Assembly: GCF_001426485.1 (NCBI RefSeq)
Contig: NZ_LMET01000001.1
Location: 724,676 to 788,675 of the forward strand
Length of the DNA stretch: 64,000 nt
DNA from: Aeromicrobium sp. Root472D3
GTDB taxonomy: Bacteria > Actinomycetota > Actinomycetes > Propionibacteriales > Nocardioidaceae
Reading direction: 5' to 3'
Position 1 is the stretch's first letter. The number at the start of each line of letters is the position of its first letter. The notes beneath the pieces are model-generated. The model was not told the DNA's origin. It was given only the letters and a program-made list of their open reading frames with translations, and searched no databases. The translations under genes and the position numbers were made by a program. Of this stretch, positions 41,985 to 50,549 are shown in pieces.

Positions 41985-42770
41985 GTGCTCGACCACCTCT
42001 CCGGCCCGCGTCGTCGTCTGGTGCTGACCGTCGTCGCCGTCCTGGTGGCGGCCGCGGTCGCCGTGTCCGTCGTGGTGGGGGTGCGCGTGACGGGTGAGGA
42101 CGACGTCGCGGCGCAGGACGAGCCCGGGCCCGTGCTCGTCGTGCCCGGCTACGGCGGGCGTGTCGCCTCGCTCGACCCGCTCGTGGCCGAGCTGAGGTCG
42201 CAGGGCCGGGACGTCGTCGTGGTCGCACCGTCGGGCGGCGGGACCGGCGACCTGCGGGCCCAGGCCGTCCGCCTGGGCACGGCGGCGACGCGGGCCATGC
42301 GTCGCACGGGCGCCGCCTCGGTCGACGTCGTCGGCTACTCGGCGGGTGGGGTCGTCGCGCGCCTGTGGGTGCGCGACGAGGGAGGCGCCGCCGTGGCGCG
42401 ACGGGTCGTGTCGATCGGGTCGCCGCAGCACGGCACCGACGTCGCCGCGCTGGCCGCGGAGGTGGCCGGCAGCTGCCCGACGGCCTGCGAGCAGCTGGCC
42501 CCCGACAGCGACCTGCTCCGCGCGCTCAACGCCGGCGACGAGACGCCCGCGGGCCCCGCGTGGGTGACGCTGCGATCGACGTCCGACCGTGTCGTGACGC
42601 CGACGGAGTCGTCACGGCTCGACGGCGGTCTCGACCTCGTCGTGCAGGAGTTCTGCCCGACCGCGACGACGTCGCACGGTGACCTGCCGGGCGACCCGGT
42701 GGTGCTGGCTGCGCTGCGGACGACGTTGCTGCCCGCGCAGCCGCGCATCCCGCAGGACGTCAGGTGTTGA
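41985..42770 (+). CDS. membrane-anchored alpha/beta lipase (class 2 type)
   Basis: About 261 aa. An N-terminal helix (residues 10-35) anchors or exports the protein. GYSAGGVVARLW holds the nucleophile, VVPGYGG the oxyanion element and SHGDLPGD the His, matching actinobacterial triacylglycerol-lipase class 2 proteins. GTG 41985 is taken because it gives a clean signal anchor and sits 6 nt after CACGAT; GTG 41943 is in frame and possible. Its 3' end overlaps the ABC permease gene by 11 bp. Confidence 0.78.
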   Translation: MLDHLSGPRRRLVLTVVAVLVAAAVAVSVVVGVRVTGEDDVAAQDEPGPVLVVPGYGGRVASLDPLVAELRSQGRDVVVVAPSGGGTGDLRAQAVRLGTAATRAMRRTGAASVDVVGYSAGGVVARLWVRDEGGAAVARRVVSIGSPQHGTDVAALAAEVAGSCPTACEQLAPDSDLLRALNAGDETPAGPAWVTLRSTSDRVVTPTESSRLDGGLDLVVQEFCPTATTSHGDLPGDPVVLAALRTTLLPAQPRIPQDVRC

Positions 42771-43575
42771 TGTCCTTGGTCGTAAAGTTGGCCCAGGCGG
42801 CCCCGAGGAACACCACCAGGTAGGCGCCCTGCGAGGCCAGCCCGCGCAGCACGCCGTCCCACCGGATCGGGTCGCGGAACAGGTCGACGAAGGCCAGCCA
42901 GTAGCGGGTCGGCAGGTAGGGCTGCAGCACGTCGGCGGCGTCCAGCCCGAGCAGGACGGTCGAGCCGATCAGGATCGCGACGGTGCCGAGCGCGGCCGAG
43001 ACGCCCGACTCGGTCACGGTCGAGAAGAACAGCGCGATCGCCGCGACGCCCAGCATCATGACGGTGACGTAGCCCAGCGCGACGACCGTCCGCTGGATCA
43101 TCTCGGCCTGGCTGAGGGTCGAGCCCGAGACGCTCGTGACGCTGCCGGAGGGGTCGGCCGAGCCGAGCAGCACGCGGCCTTCGACGTAGGCGGCGACGGC
43201 GACGACCAGGACCGCGAGCAGGACGAACGCGATCGTGCTGGCGAGCTTGGCGACCAGCAGCCGGGTGCGGCCGACCGGGCTGATCAGCAGGTAGCGCAGC
43301 GTGCCGGCCTGGGCCTCGCCGGCGATCGCGTCGCCGGCGATCACCGCGACGGCGACGGGCAGGAACAGGGGGAGCACGATGCCGAGGGCGGCGAGCGGGA
43401 ACAGCGTCCCGTCGGTGAGGACGGCCGAGAGGAACGGCGGCCCGGTGCCGGGCCGTGGGCCGAGGTCGGTGACGGCGAGCAGGATCGCCACGACGAGCGG
43501 CAGCGCGTTGAGCATCGCGATCGTGACCCATGTGCGCGGCCGGCGCAGCATGCTGGTGAGCTCGAGGCGGATCAT
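42760..43575 (-). CDS. ABC transporter permease (ABC-2 type)
   Basis: A 271-aa membrane protein with six transmembrane helices. IAGDAIAGEAQAGTLRYLLISPVGRTRLLVAK is the conserved cytosolic coupling segment of ABC-2 (NatB/YdbJ-like) permeases. It works with the ATPase gene that precedes it by an ATGA overlap (43572-43575). Export of an unknown substrate (peptide antibiotic, lipid or Na+ are family options). Confidence 0.88.
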   Translation of the reverse strand: MIRLELTSMLRRPRTWVTIAMLNALPLVVAILLAVTDLGPRPGTGPPFLSAVLTDGTLFPLAALGIVLPLFLPVAVAVIAGDAIAGEAQAGTLRYLLISPVGRTRLLVAKLASTIAFVLLAVLVVAVAAYVEGRVLLGSADPSGSVTSVSGSTLSQAEMIQRTVVALGYVTVMMLGVAAIALFFSTVTESGVSAALGTVAILIGSTVLLGLDAADVLQPYLPTRYWLAFVDLFRDPIRWDGVLRGLASQGAYLVVFLGAAWANFTTKDINT

Positions 43576-44474
43576 GCGCGTGCCCCCGCGTGCTCGGTGC
43601 TCGCCCGCAGGACGACGTCCTCGAGGCTGACCCGCAGCGGGCCGATCTCGTCGACCCGCAGACCCGCCCCGACGAGCTCGGCGTTGACGCCGGCGGCGTC
43701 GTCGGACACCACGACCAGCCGGGGCCCGGAGACGTCCTCGACCCGCGCCCCCAGCACCTCGGCGGCCCACTCGGGGGTGGGGGTGTGCACCGCGACGCGG
43801 CCGGTGGGGGCGACGAGCGACGCGACGTCGTCCTGCAGCACCATCCGCCCGCGGTCGAGCACGCCGACCCGGGTGCACATCTGCTCGATCTCGGCCAGCA
43901 GGTGGCTCGACAGGAAGATCGTGGTGCCCTGGGCGTTCAGCGCGAGGAGCAGCTCGCGGATCTCGCGGATGCCCTGCGGGTCGAGGCCGTTGGTGGGCTC
44001 GTCGAGCACCAGCAGCGCGGGACGACGCAGCAGCGCCGACGCGAGACCCAGACGCTGCCGCATGCCGAGCGAGTACGTGCGGACGGGACGTCGGTCGGAC
44101 GGGTCGAGCCCGACCTGGTCGAGCGTCTCGGCGATGCGCCGGGACCTCACCCGCCGCGACGTGGCCGACGCGGCCCGGTCGAACGTCGCCAGGTTGGCCC
44201 TCCCGGACAGGTGCCCGTAGGCGCCGGGCCCCTCGACGAGGGCGCCGACGTGGGGCAGGGCCGAGGCCCTGGACGCGGGCATGGGCCGCCCGACCAGCTC
44301 GATCTCGCCGGACGTCGCCAGCACCAGGCCGAGCAGCATGCGCACCGTCGTGGTCTTGCCGGATCCGTTGGCCCCGAGGAAGCCGTAGACGTCGCCCTCG
44401 CGGACGTCGAGATCGAGGCCGTCGACCGCGGTGAGGGCGCCGTAGCGCTTGGTCAGTCCACGGGTGCGGATCAT
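43572..44474 (-). CDS. ABC transporter ATP-binding protein
   Basis: A 300-aa ATPase: Walker A GANGSGKTT (near 34-42), signature YSLGMRQRLGLA, Walker B LLVLDEPTNGLD and switch His in SSHLLAE. The C-terminal 80 residues form the regulatory extension common in BcrA/NatA-type exporters. ATGs and stops overlap with both neighbours (44471-44474 and 43572-43575), so all three proteins are made in fixed ratio. Confidence 0.93.
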   Translation of the reverse strand: MIRTRGLTKRYGALTAVDGLDLDVREGDVYGFLGANGSGKTTTVRMLLGLVLATSGEIELVGRPMPASRASALPHVGALVEGPGAYGHLSGRANLATFDRAASATSRRVRSRRIAETLDQVGLDPSDRRPVRTYSLGMRQRLGLASALLRRPALLVLDEPTNGLDPQGIREIRELLLALNAQGTTIFLSSHLLAEIEQMCTRVGVLDRGRMVLQDDVASLVAPTGRVAVHTPTPEWAAEVLGARVEDVSGPRLVVVSDDAAGVNAELVGAGLRVDEIGPLRVSLEDVVLRASTEHAGARA

Positions 44475-45568
44475 CGGGACGTCACCTTCTGCGCGAGCTC
44501 GGTCGACGCCTGCGCGAGCGTCTCGGGGGTGACGGTGCCGGCCAGCAGGAACGTGCCGCGTGACCGTCGCCCGCCCTCGGTCAGGAGCACCGACAGCGGG
44601 CCGACCTCGAGAGCCGTCCCGGCGTCGCCGCCGCGGGCCGAGGCGACCGTCGACAGCTGGTCGCGCACCTGCCCGGCGAGCCCGCGCCGCAGCGGGATGA
44701 CGATGAGCGCGGTGGGCCCCCGACCGTAGACCCCGACGGCACCGAGCTCGTCCTCGTCGCCCGTGCGCTCGAGGCCCGCCACGGCGTCCGGCAGCTCGAA
44801 CGGGGCGAAGGCGTTGGCGCCGGCGGCGACGTCGATCACGTCGCGACGGCGCACCGTGGCGGTGGCGGGCGCCTCGAACGTCGTGACGTCGGCGGACGGC
44901 CGGTCGAGGTCGACGTCGGTGAGCGCCGACGTCACGACCGGCAGCACGTCGCCCTTGCCGTAGACCTCGACCCGCAGGGGCAGCCCCGACTCCTCGTCGG
45001 CCCACACGTCGGCGCGGTCGATCGTCGAGGCGGGGTCGGCGGGCGTCAGCCGCAGGCCCGCCGCGCTGCGGCCCGCCACGCGGCGCGACGGCAGGCGGCT
45101 CAGCTCGTCGGTCGTCGCCCCGCCCAGCAGGCGTGCGGCCAGCCGGCTCGGCAGCACGTCGGACGTGTCGGGCAGGCGCACGGTGGCGTACGGCGTGATG
45201 GTCGCGGTGCCCGACTCGAAGACCCAGCGGGTCAGCGACGTGCCGTCGCGGACGAGGTCGGACTCGCCGGTCTGCCGCGTGTCGTCGACCCGCCAGTGGG
45301 TCGCGTCGCGCCACCAGACCCGGAGGGTCTTGCTCTCGCCCAGCAGGTCGACGACCCCTCCGAACGAGTCGGTGTCGGGCACCTGCAGCGTGCCGCGGGT
45401 GCGCACCTCGCCCGACCACGGCACCGACGACGACGCCGCGATGCGCTCGCCCAGCGCGGCCGCGGTGACGTCCGAGCCGGAGGCCGGGAGCACGCGGACG
45501 ACGATCGGGGCGGCGACCAGGGCGGCGGCCACCCCGACCACGAGCAGCCATCGACCGGTGGAGTTCAT
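44471..45568 (-). CDS. exported LolA-like protein (DUF2092-type), partner of the ABC exporter
   Basis: A 365-aa protein with an N-terminal signal anchor (about 7-28) and an extracytoplasmic LolA/RseB-like beta fold: VPWSGEVRTRGTLQVPD, LRVWWRDATHWRVDD and GLRLTPADPASTIDRADVWADEESGLPLRVEVYG are characteristic. Such domains bind lipids or lipoproteins. It overlaps the ATPase gene by ATGA, so a role as extracytoplasmic receptor or sensor for the exporter is inferred. No lipobox seen. Confidence 0.8.
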   Translation of the reverse strand: MNSTGRWLLVVGVAAALVAAPIVVRVLPASGSDVTAAALGERIAASSSVPWSGEVRTRGTLQVPDTDSFGGVVDLLGESKTLRVWWRDATHWRVDDTRQTGESDLVRDGTSLTRWVFESGTATITPYATVRLPDTSDVLPSRLAARLLGGATTDELSRLPSRRVAGRSAAGLRLTPADPASTIDRADVWADEESGLPLRVEVYGKGDVLPVVTSALTDVDLDRPSADVTTFEAPATATVRRRDVIDVAAGANAFAPFELPDAVAGLERTGDEDELGAVGVYGRGPTALIVIPLRRGLAGQVRDQLSTVASARGGDAGTALEVGPLSVLLTEGGRRSRGTFLLAGTVTPETLAQASTELAQKVTSR

Positions 45569-45620
45569 CGTCCCGCCACGCTACGTCGGCGGTCCCAGCC
45601 GCGCTCATCGAGCCGAACCG

Positions 45621-45705
45621 CCGAGGGGCGGTGCCCCGGCCACGCGTCCGCGAGCGGACACGTGGGTGGGACACCGCCCCTCGGGGTGGTGCGTGGCCGG
45701 GCCAC
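45621..45705. repeat. interleaved inverted-repeat element
   Basis: Arms a (CCGAGGGGCGGTG, 45621-45633) and a' (45672-45684) are perfect complements; arms b (CCCGGCCACGC, 45635-45645) and b' (45691-45701) likewise; a small hairpin GTCCG-CGAG-CGGAC (45646-45659) lies between. The order a-b-a'-b' is a pseudoknot topology. b' can instead fold locally, GTGGC-CGG-GCCAC (45693-45705). It fills the space between the acyl-CoA dehydrogenase stop and the LolA-like start. Confidence 0.6.
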
Positions 45706-45714
45706 CTGCCGGGG

Positions 45715-46857
45715 TTACGGCAGGGGCTCGAGCACCTCGTGGTCGTCGAGCGTCGCCGAGAGCGCCCCGAGGTGGTGGCGACCGTCGCCGAGGGCGTGGT
45801 CGATCGCCGTGAGGCGGCTCGTGTAGTGGCCGACGCTGTACTCGGCGGTCATGCCGATCCCGCCGTGCAGCTGGATGGCCTCCTGGCCGATGTGCCGCCC
45901 GGCCTTGCTGACCTGCAGCTTGGCGCGGGAGGCCGCCTCGATCGTCGCGTCGGCGTCGCCGTCGAGCAGGACCAGCGTCGCCCACGTGACCGTGCTGCGG
46001 GCGAGCTCGAGCGACACGTACATGTCGGCCGCCCGGAACGTCAGCGCCTGGAACGTCATGAGCGGGACGCCGAACTGCTTGCGCGACTTCAGGTACTCCG
46101 TCGTCGTCTCGAGCGCGAACGCCATCGCGCCCAGCGCCTCGTGACCGTACGCGATCTGCGCCGCGGCGACGGCCTGCGCGATGACGGCCGACTGGTCGGC
46201 GCCCGCCTCGCCCAGGGGCGTGGCCGGCGTCGCGTCGAACGCGACGTGCGCGGCCCGTCCGCCGTCGAACGTCGAGTACGACGTGCGGGTCAGGCCCGCG
46301 GCGTCGGGCTGCACGAGGAACAGCGCCGTGGCACCGTCGACGTCGGCGCTGACGACCAGCAGGTCGGCGCGGGCGCCGCCCAGCACGGGCTCCTTGACGC
46401 CCGACAGCGTCCACGCGTCGCCGTCGTGGGAGGCCGTCACGGCGTAGGCGCGCTGACCGTAGCGGCCCTGCGCCTCGGTGTGCGCGAAGGCCGGCACGAG
46501 GGTGCCCTCGGCCAGGGCGCCGATGATCTCGGCGCGCTGCTCCGCGGTGCCCGCGGCGGCGACCAGGCCGCCGGCGAGGACGACCGCCTCGACGTACGGC
46601 TCGGGCGCGATGACGCGTCCGATCTCCTCGGCGACGACCGACACCTCGACGGGTCCGGCGCCGAAGCCGCCGTCCTCCTCGGCGAAGGGCAGCCCGAGGG
46701 CGCCCATCTCGGCCAGCCGCTGCCAGGTCTTCTCGTCCCAGCCGGGATCGGTCTTGGTCACCTCGCGGCGCGTCTCGGACGAGCCGTAGGCCTTGCCGAG
46801 GAGTCCTCGGACGGCGTCGCGCAGCGCGGTCTGCTCGGAGTCGAGTGTGAAGTCCAT
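45715..46857 (-). CDS. acyl-CoA dehydrogenase, small/second subunit of a heteromeric pair
   Basis: A 380-aa protein of the FadE family lacking several active-site motifs of homotetrameric enzymes: the FAD-binding loop reads HTEAQGRYG instead of TEPxxGSD, while SRKQFGVPLMTFQA and LHGGIGMTAEYSVGHY are kept. This is the pattern of the second subunit in mycobacterial alpha2-beta2 acyl-CoA dehydrogenases that oxidise steroid side chains or other bulky CoA esters. It starts one base after the stop of its partner. Substrate unknown. Confidence 0.85.
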   Translation of the reverse strand: MDFTLDSEQTALRDAVRGLLGKAYGSSETRREVTKTDPGWDEKTWQRLAEMGALGLPFAEEDGGFGAGPVEVSVVAEEIGRVIAPEPYVEAVVLAGGLVAAAGTAEQRAEIIGALAEGTLVPAFAHTEAQGRYGQRAYAVTASHDGDAWTLSGVKEPVLGGARADLLVVSADVDGATALFLVQPDAAGLTRTSYSTFDGGRAAHVAFDATPATPLGEAGADQSAVIAQAVAAAQIAYGHEALGAMAFALETTTEYLKSRKQFGVPLMTFQALTFRAADMYVSLELARSTVTWATLVLLDGDADATIEAASRAKLQVSKAGRHIGQEAIQLHGGIGMTAEYSVGHYTSRLTAIDHALGDGRHHLGALSATLDDHEVLEPLP

Positions 46858-46858
46858 G

Positions 46859-48037
46859 TCAGCCCCTCAGTCCCAGGATCGTCCCGGCGATGATCTGTCG
46901 TTGCACCTCGTTGGAGCCGCCGTAGATCGACGCCTTCCGGTAGTTGAGGTAGTTGGTCGTGGCGACGCGCGCCAGGTCGGGCACGTCGGAGCCGTCGCCG
47001 GCACCGGTGGCCAGCGCGTTGGGGCCCGCGAGGTCGACCCACAGCTCGGTGACGGCCTGCTGCAGCACCGTCCCCTGCAGCTTGAGCACCGACGAGGCGG
47101 GGTGCGGCTTGCCGTCGGCGGAGTTGGCGACGACGCGCAGCGCCGTCAGCTCGAGGGCCAGCAGGTCGTTCTCGAGGTCGACGATCTGCGCCGCGACCAG
47201 CGGGTCGTCGAGCAGCGACGTGCCACCGGGGCCGGCGGTCTTGGCGTACTCCTTGGCCTGGGCCAGCGTGCGCTTGGTCGAGCCCACGGGGGCGACGCCG
47301 ACGCGCTCGTTGCCGAGCAGGAACTTGGCGTAGTCCCAGCCCTTGTTCTCCTCGCCGACGAGGTTCTCGACCGGCACGCGCACGTCGTCGAAGAACACCT
47401 CGTTGACCTCGTGGCCGCCGTCGATCAGCTCGATCGGGCGGACCGTCAGGCCCGGCGACGTCATGTCGATCAGCAGGAACGAGATGCCGGCCTGCTTCTT
47501 GACGTCGGGATCGGTGCGCACGAGCGTGAAGATCCAGTCGCCGTACTGGCCGAGGGTCGTCCACGTCTTCTGGCCGTTGACGACGTACTCGTCGCCCTCG
47601 CGCACCGCGGTCGTGCGCAGCGACGCGAGGTCGGATCCGGCGTCGGGCTCGGAGAAGCCCTGCGACCACCAGATGTCGAGGTTGGCGGTCTTGGGCAGGA
47701 AGCGCTCCTTGACCTCCTGCGAGCCGAACGCGGCGATGACGGGGCCGACCATCGAGGCGTTGAACGCGAGCGGCGGCATGACGCCGGCCAGCTGCATCTC
47801 CTCGTGCCAGATGTGGCGCTGGAGCGGGGTCCAGTCCTTGCCGCCCCACTCGACGGGCCAGTTCGGCACCGCGATGCCGGCGGCGTTCATGGCCTGCATC
47901 GAGCGGACGATCTGGTCCTTGGACAGCTCGCGGCGTGCGGCGACCGTGTCACGGATGTCTTGCGGGATCTGGGTGGTGAAGAACGTGCGCATCTCGTCGC
48001 GGAATGCGATGTCCTCGTCGGACAGCTGAAGCTTCAT
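46859..48037 (-). CDS. acyl-CoA dehydrogenase, large subunit of a heteromeric pair
   Basis: A 392-aa flavoprotein: WWSQGFSEPDAGSDLASL is the FAD motif, GQKTWTTLGQYGDWIFTLVRTDP and LIDMTSPGLTVRPI mark the FadE17/ChsE-like branch, and YGGSNEVQRQIIAGTILGL is the C-terminus. PVEWGGKDWTPLQRHIWHEEM is a signature of this heteromeric group. It should dehydrogenate an acyl-CoA together with the downstream subunit. ATG 48037 is selected by comparison with the family start MKLQLSDEDIAFRDEMR. Confidence 0.88.
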   Translation of the reverse strand: MKLQLSDEDIAFRDEMRTFFTTQIPQDIRDTVAARRELSKDQIVRSMQAMNAAGIAVPNWPVEWGGKDWTPLQRHIWHEEMQLAGVMPPLAFNASMVGPVIAAFGSQEVKERFLPKTANLDIWWSQGFSEPDAGSDLASLRTTAVREGDEYVVNGQKTWTTLGQYGDWIFTLVRTDPDVKKQAGISFLLIDMTSPGLTVRPIELIDGGHEVNEVFFDDVRVPVENLVGEENKGWDYAKFLLGNERVGVAPVGSTKRTLAQAKEYAKTAGPGGTSLLDDPLVAAQIVDLENDLLALELTALRVVANSADGKPHPASSVLKLQGTVLQQAVTELWVDLAGPNALATGAGDGSDVPDLARVATTNYLNYRKASIYGGSNEVQRQIIAGTILGLRG

Positions 48038-48148
48038 GGGTCTCCTCGGCCTACTGGCAGGTAACACGCCATTCCTACCACTCGCGGTCGAAGGCCGCCT
48101 CAGGGACGCGGGCGGTGACCGGCTCACGGCGCCGCCGCGCCGTGGCGG

Positions 48149-49453
48149 CTACTTCCGCTTGGTGCGGGCGCGGAGCGGGCCGACCAGTCGGGGCCCGGCC
48201 AGGCGCTGCTCCAGACGACGCGCCTCGCGCCGCAACGGCTGCGCGACGTACTCGCCGAGGATGACCCCCGCCGCGAGCGAGATGGCCACCGCGATCGCGG
48301 TGATCATGGCCAGGATGCCGGCGAGGTCGTCGGCCGCCAGCAGGCCCAGCCCGCGGTAGATCGAGACGCCGGGCAGCAGCGGGACGATCGCGGCCGTCAC
48401 GATGACCAGGGGTGGCACGTTGACGCGTCCCGCGACGCCGTAGCTGACCAGCCCGACGAAGATCGCCGCGACGGCCGCCGGCCACGCGCGTCCGACGTCG
48501 CGCTCGGCGATCAGCAGGTAGATCGCGGCGGCGGCCCCCGCGATCGCCGCGATGGGCAGCAGGACCCGGCGGGGGGCGTAGGCGGCGAAGGCGAACGCCG
48601 CCGCGGCGACGGCGGCTCCCGCCACCATCAGGGGCAGCCGCGACAGGCCGGACGCGCCGGGCTCGACCGTCAGCTCGACACCGACGAGCCGTCCGAACGT
48701 CAGCCCGCCGCTGACCCCGACGATGACGCCGATCGTCGACATCATGACCTCGAGCACCCGGGCGTTGGCGGTGACGTAGAAGTTCGTGAGCGCGTCCTGG
48801 ATCGCACCGATCAGGCCGAGGCCCGCCAGCAGCATCACGATGCTCGCGGTGATGACGAGCGACGAGTCGGCCTCGACGTGAGAGGCCGCGACGCCGACGG
48901 CCAGCAGCGACGCGAACAGCCCGCCGGCCGCCTGGGCGTAGAAGTGGGGGAGCCGCAGCCGCGAGATGTAGCGCTGCAGCACCTCGATGCCCATCGCGGC
49001 GATCGCGGCGATGACCGTCACGACGAGGTCGCCGCCGATCAGCAGGGCGATGCCGGCCCCGACGACGCCGGACGCCAGCGTGACGGCCCACCGGGGGGCC
49101 CGGTGCCCCGTCGACGAGATCTGGGCCAGGCGGATGCGGGCCTCGTCGAGGTCGATCGTGTCGTCGAGCAGGTCGGCGACGAGGTGGTCGACGCGGGTCA
49201 GGTCGTCGAAGTCGGTCTCGCGGTGCGTCACGTGCCGCGTGAGCGACAGGGGCGCCTCGTCGAACGAGGCCTGGTGGCTCAGCGTCAGGGTCGTGAACGT
49301 GACGTCGACCGTCACCTGGCGCATGCCGAGGTGGTGGGCGACCGAGTCCATCGTGGCGGTCACGTCGGCGGCACCCGCGCCGTTGGACAGCAGCATCTCG
49401 CCCACGCGGAGGGCGAGGTCGAGGGTCTGGTGCATCTGGCGCGTGCTCGTCAC
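48149..49453 (-). CDS. threonine/serine exporter (ThrE family)
   Basis: A 434-aa protein. The cytosolic N-terminus (about 1-130) holds NGAGAADVTATM and HHLGMRQVTVDVTFTTL, the ThrE signature. About ten transmembrane helices follow in two groups (DUF1212 and DUF3815 halves fused), as in Corynebacterium ThrE, which exports threonine and serine with the proton gradient. It ends in a basic tail. GTG 49453 is used; ATG seven residues later is an alternative. From 48038 to 48148 I see nothing distinctive. Confidence 0.88.
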   Translation of the reverse strand: MTSTRQMHQTLDLALRVGEMLLSNGAGAADVTATMDSVAHHLGMRQVTVDVTFTTLTLSHQASFDEAPLSLTRHVTHRETDFDDLTRVDHLVADLLDDTIDLDEARIRLAQISSTGHRAPRWAVTLASGVVGAGIALLIGGDLVVTVIAAIAAMGIEVLQRYISRLRLPHFYAQAAGGLFASLLAVGVAASHVEADSSLVITASIVMLLAGLGLIGAIQDALTNFYVTANARVLEVMMSTIGVIVGVSGGLTFGRLVGVELTVEPGASGLSRLPLMVAGAAVAAAAFAFAAYAPRRVLLPIAAIAGAAAAIYLLIAERDVGRAWPAAVAAIFVGLVSYGVAGRVNVPPLVIVTAAIVPLLPGVSIYRGLGLLAADDLAGILAMITAIAVAISLAAGVILGEYVAQPLRREARRLEQRLAGPRLVGPLRARTKRK

Positions 49454-49549
49454 ACGTCCATGATGGGGGGCGGGCGTCGTGCACCCAACCCGGTCCTGCC
49501 GTCCGCCGCGTAGGGTTCGGCTGACGGCCCGCGAGCGCAGGAGAAGCAC

Positions 49550-50533
49550 ATGACACGGTGGGAGCCCGACGAGCTCGGGGACGGCTACGAGCAGCACACC
49601 ATCGCCCTCGGCGACGACCCGGACGGCGAGGGGGTCGTCGAGGCGACCCTGGTGCGCCGCACCGCGCCCGACGACGTCCGCGGCGCCGTGATCTACGTGC
49701 ACGGGTTCAGCGACTACTTCTTCCAGAAGGAGATGGCCGAGTTCTTCACCGAGCGCGGCCTGGCGTTCTACGCGCTCGACCTGCGCAAGTGCGGCCGCTC
49801 GCGCCGCGAGGGCCAGACGGGCCACTACGTGTCCGACCTCGCGCTGTACGACCGCGAGCTCGAGGCGTCGCTCGCGATCGTGCGCGACGAGACCGGCGGC
49901 AAGCCCGTCCTGCTGTCGGCGCACTCGACGGGCGGGCTGATCCTGCCGCTGTGGCTCGACCGGCTCAACCGCCGTCCGGGTGGTTCGCGGGGCGCCGGCA
50001 TCGCGGGCCTCGTGCTCAACAGCCCGTGGTTCGACCTGCAGGGCAAGCCGTGGATGCGCACGGGCGGCACGCAGGCGATCGCGCTGGTCGCCAAGGTCAG
50101 GCCCACGTCGATGATGAAGCTGCCGTTCACCGACGCGTACGGCTCGAGCCTGCACGTCAGCGGGCACGGCGAGTGGGAGTTCAACACCGCGTTCAAGCCG
50201 CTCAACGGCTTCCCGGTGTCGTACGGCTGGCTGACCGCGGTGCGCCGCGGGCACGCGCGGCTGCACCGCGGGCTCGACATCGGCGTGCCCTCGCTCGTCC
50301 TGCGCTCGACGACGTCGTGGTTCGCGCGCGAGTGGTCGCCGCGGGTCGACGAAGCCGACGCGGTGCTCGACGTCAAGCAGATCGCGCGCTGGGCCGGCTG
50401 CCTGGGCGACGCCGTCACGGTCGTCCCGATCGACAAGGCACGCCACGACGTCTTCATCTCCAAGGCCGAGCCCCGCGAGGCCGCGTACGCCGCCGTCGAC
50501 ACGTGGATGCGCGCGCACGACATCACGGCCTGA
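49550..50533 (+). CDS. alpha/beta hydrolase (monoacylglycerol lipase-like)
   Basis: A 327-aa cytosolic hydrolase of the Hydrolase_4 type. VHGFSDYFFQ is the oxyanion loop, SAHSTGGLI has the nucleophile Ser, and KARHDVF holds the catalytic His; an Asp lies near the ASADAVLD-like region before it. NSPWFDLQGK is conserved in this subgroup. ATG 49550 follows GCAGGAGAAGCAC, an acceptable ribosome site. Substrate unknown, likely an ester of a lipid. Confidence 0.85.
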   Translation: MTRWEPDELGDGYEQHTIALGDDPDGEGVVEATLVRRTAPDDVRGAVIYVHGFSDYFFQKEMAEFFTERGLAFYALDLRKCGRSRREGQTGHYVSDLALYDRELEASLAIVRDETGGKPVLLSAHSTGGLILPLWLDRLNRRPGGSRGAGIAGLVLNSPWFDLQGKPWMRTGGTQAIALVAKVRPTSMMKLPFTDAYGSSLHVSGHGEWEFNTAFKPLNGFPVSYGWLTAVRRGHARLHRGLDIGVPSLVLRSTTSWFAREWSPRVDEADAVLDVKQIARWAGCLGDAVTVVPIDKARHDVFISKAEPREAAYAAVDTWMRAHDITA

Positions 50534-50549
50534 GGACGGGGCCCGCGAC

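Noticed and set aside
45569..45714. Small coding gene in the repeat-rich gap
   Set aside because: Open frames there arise from the symmetrical repeats and lack starts with ribosome sites.
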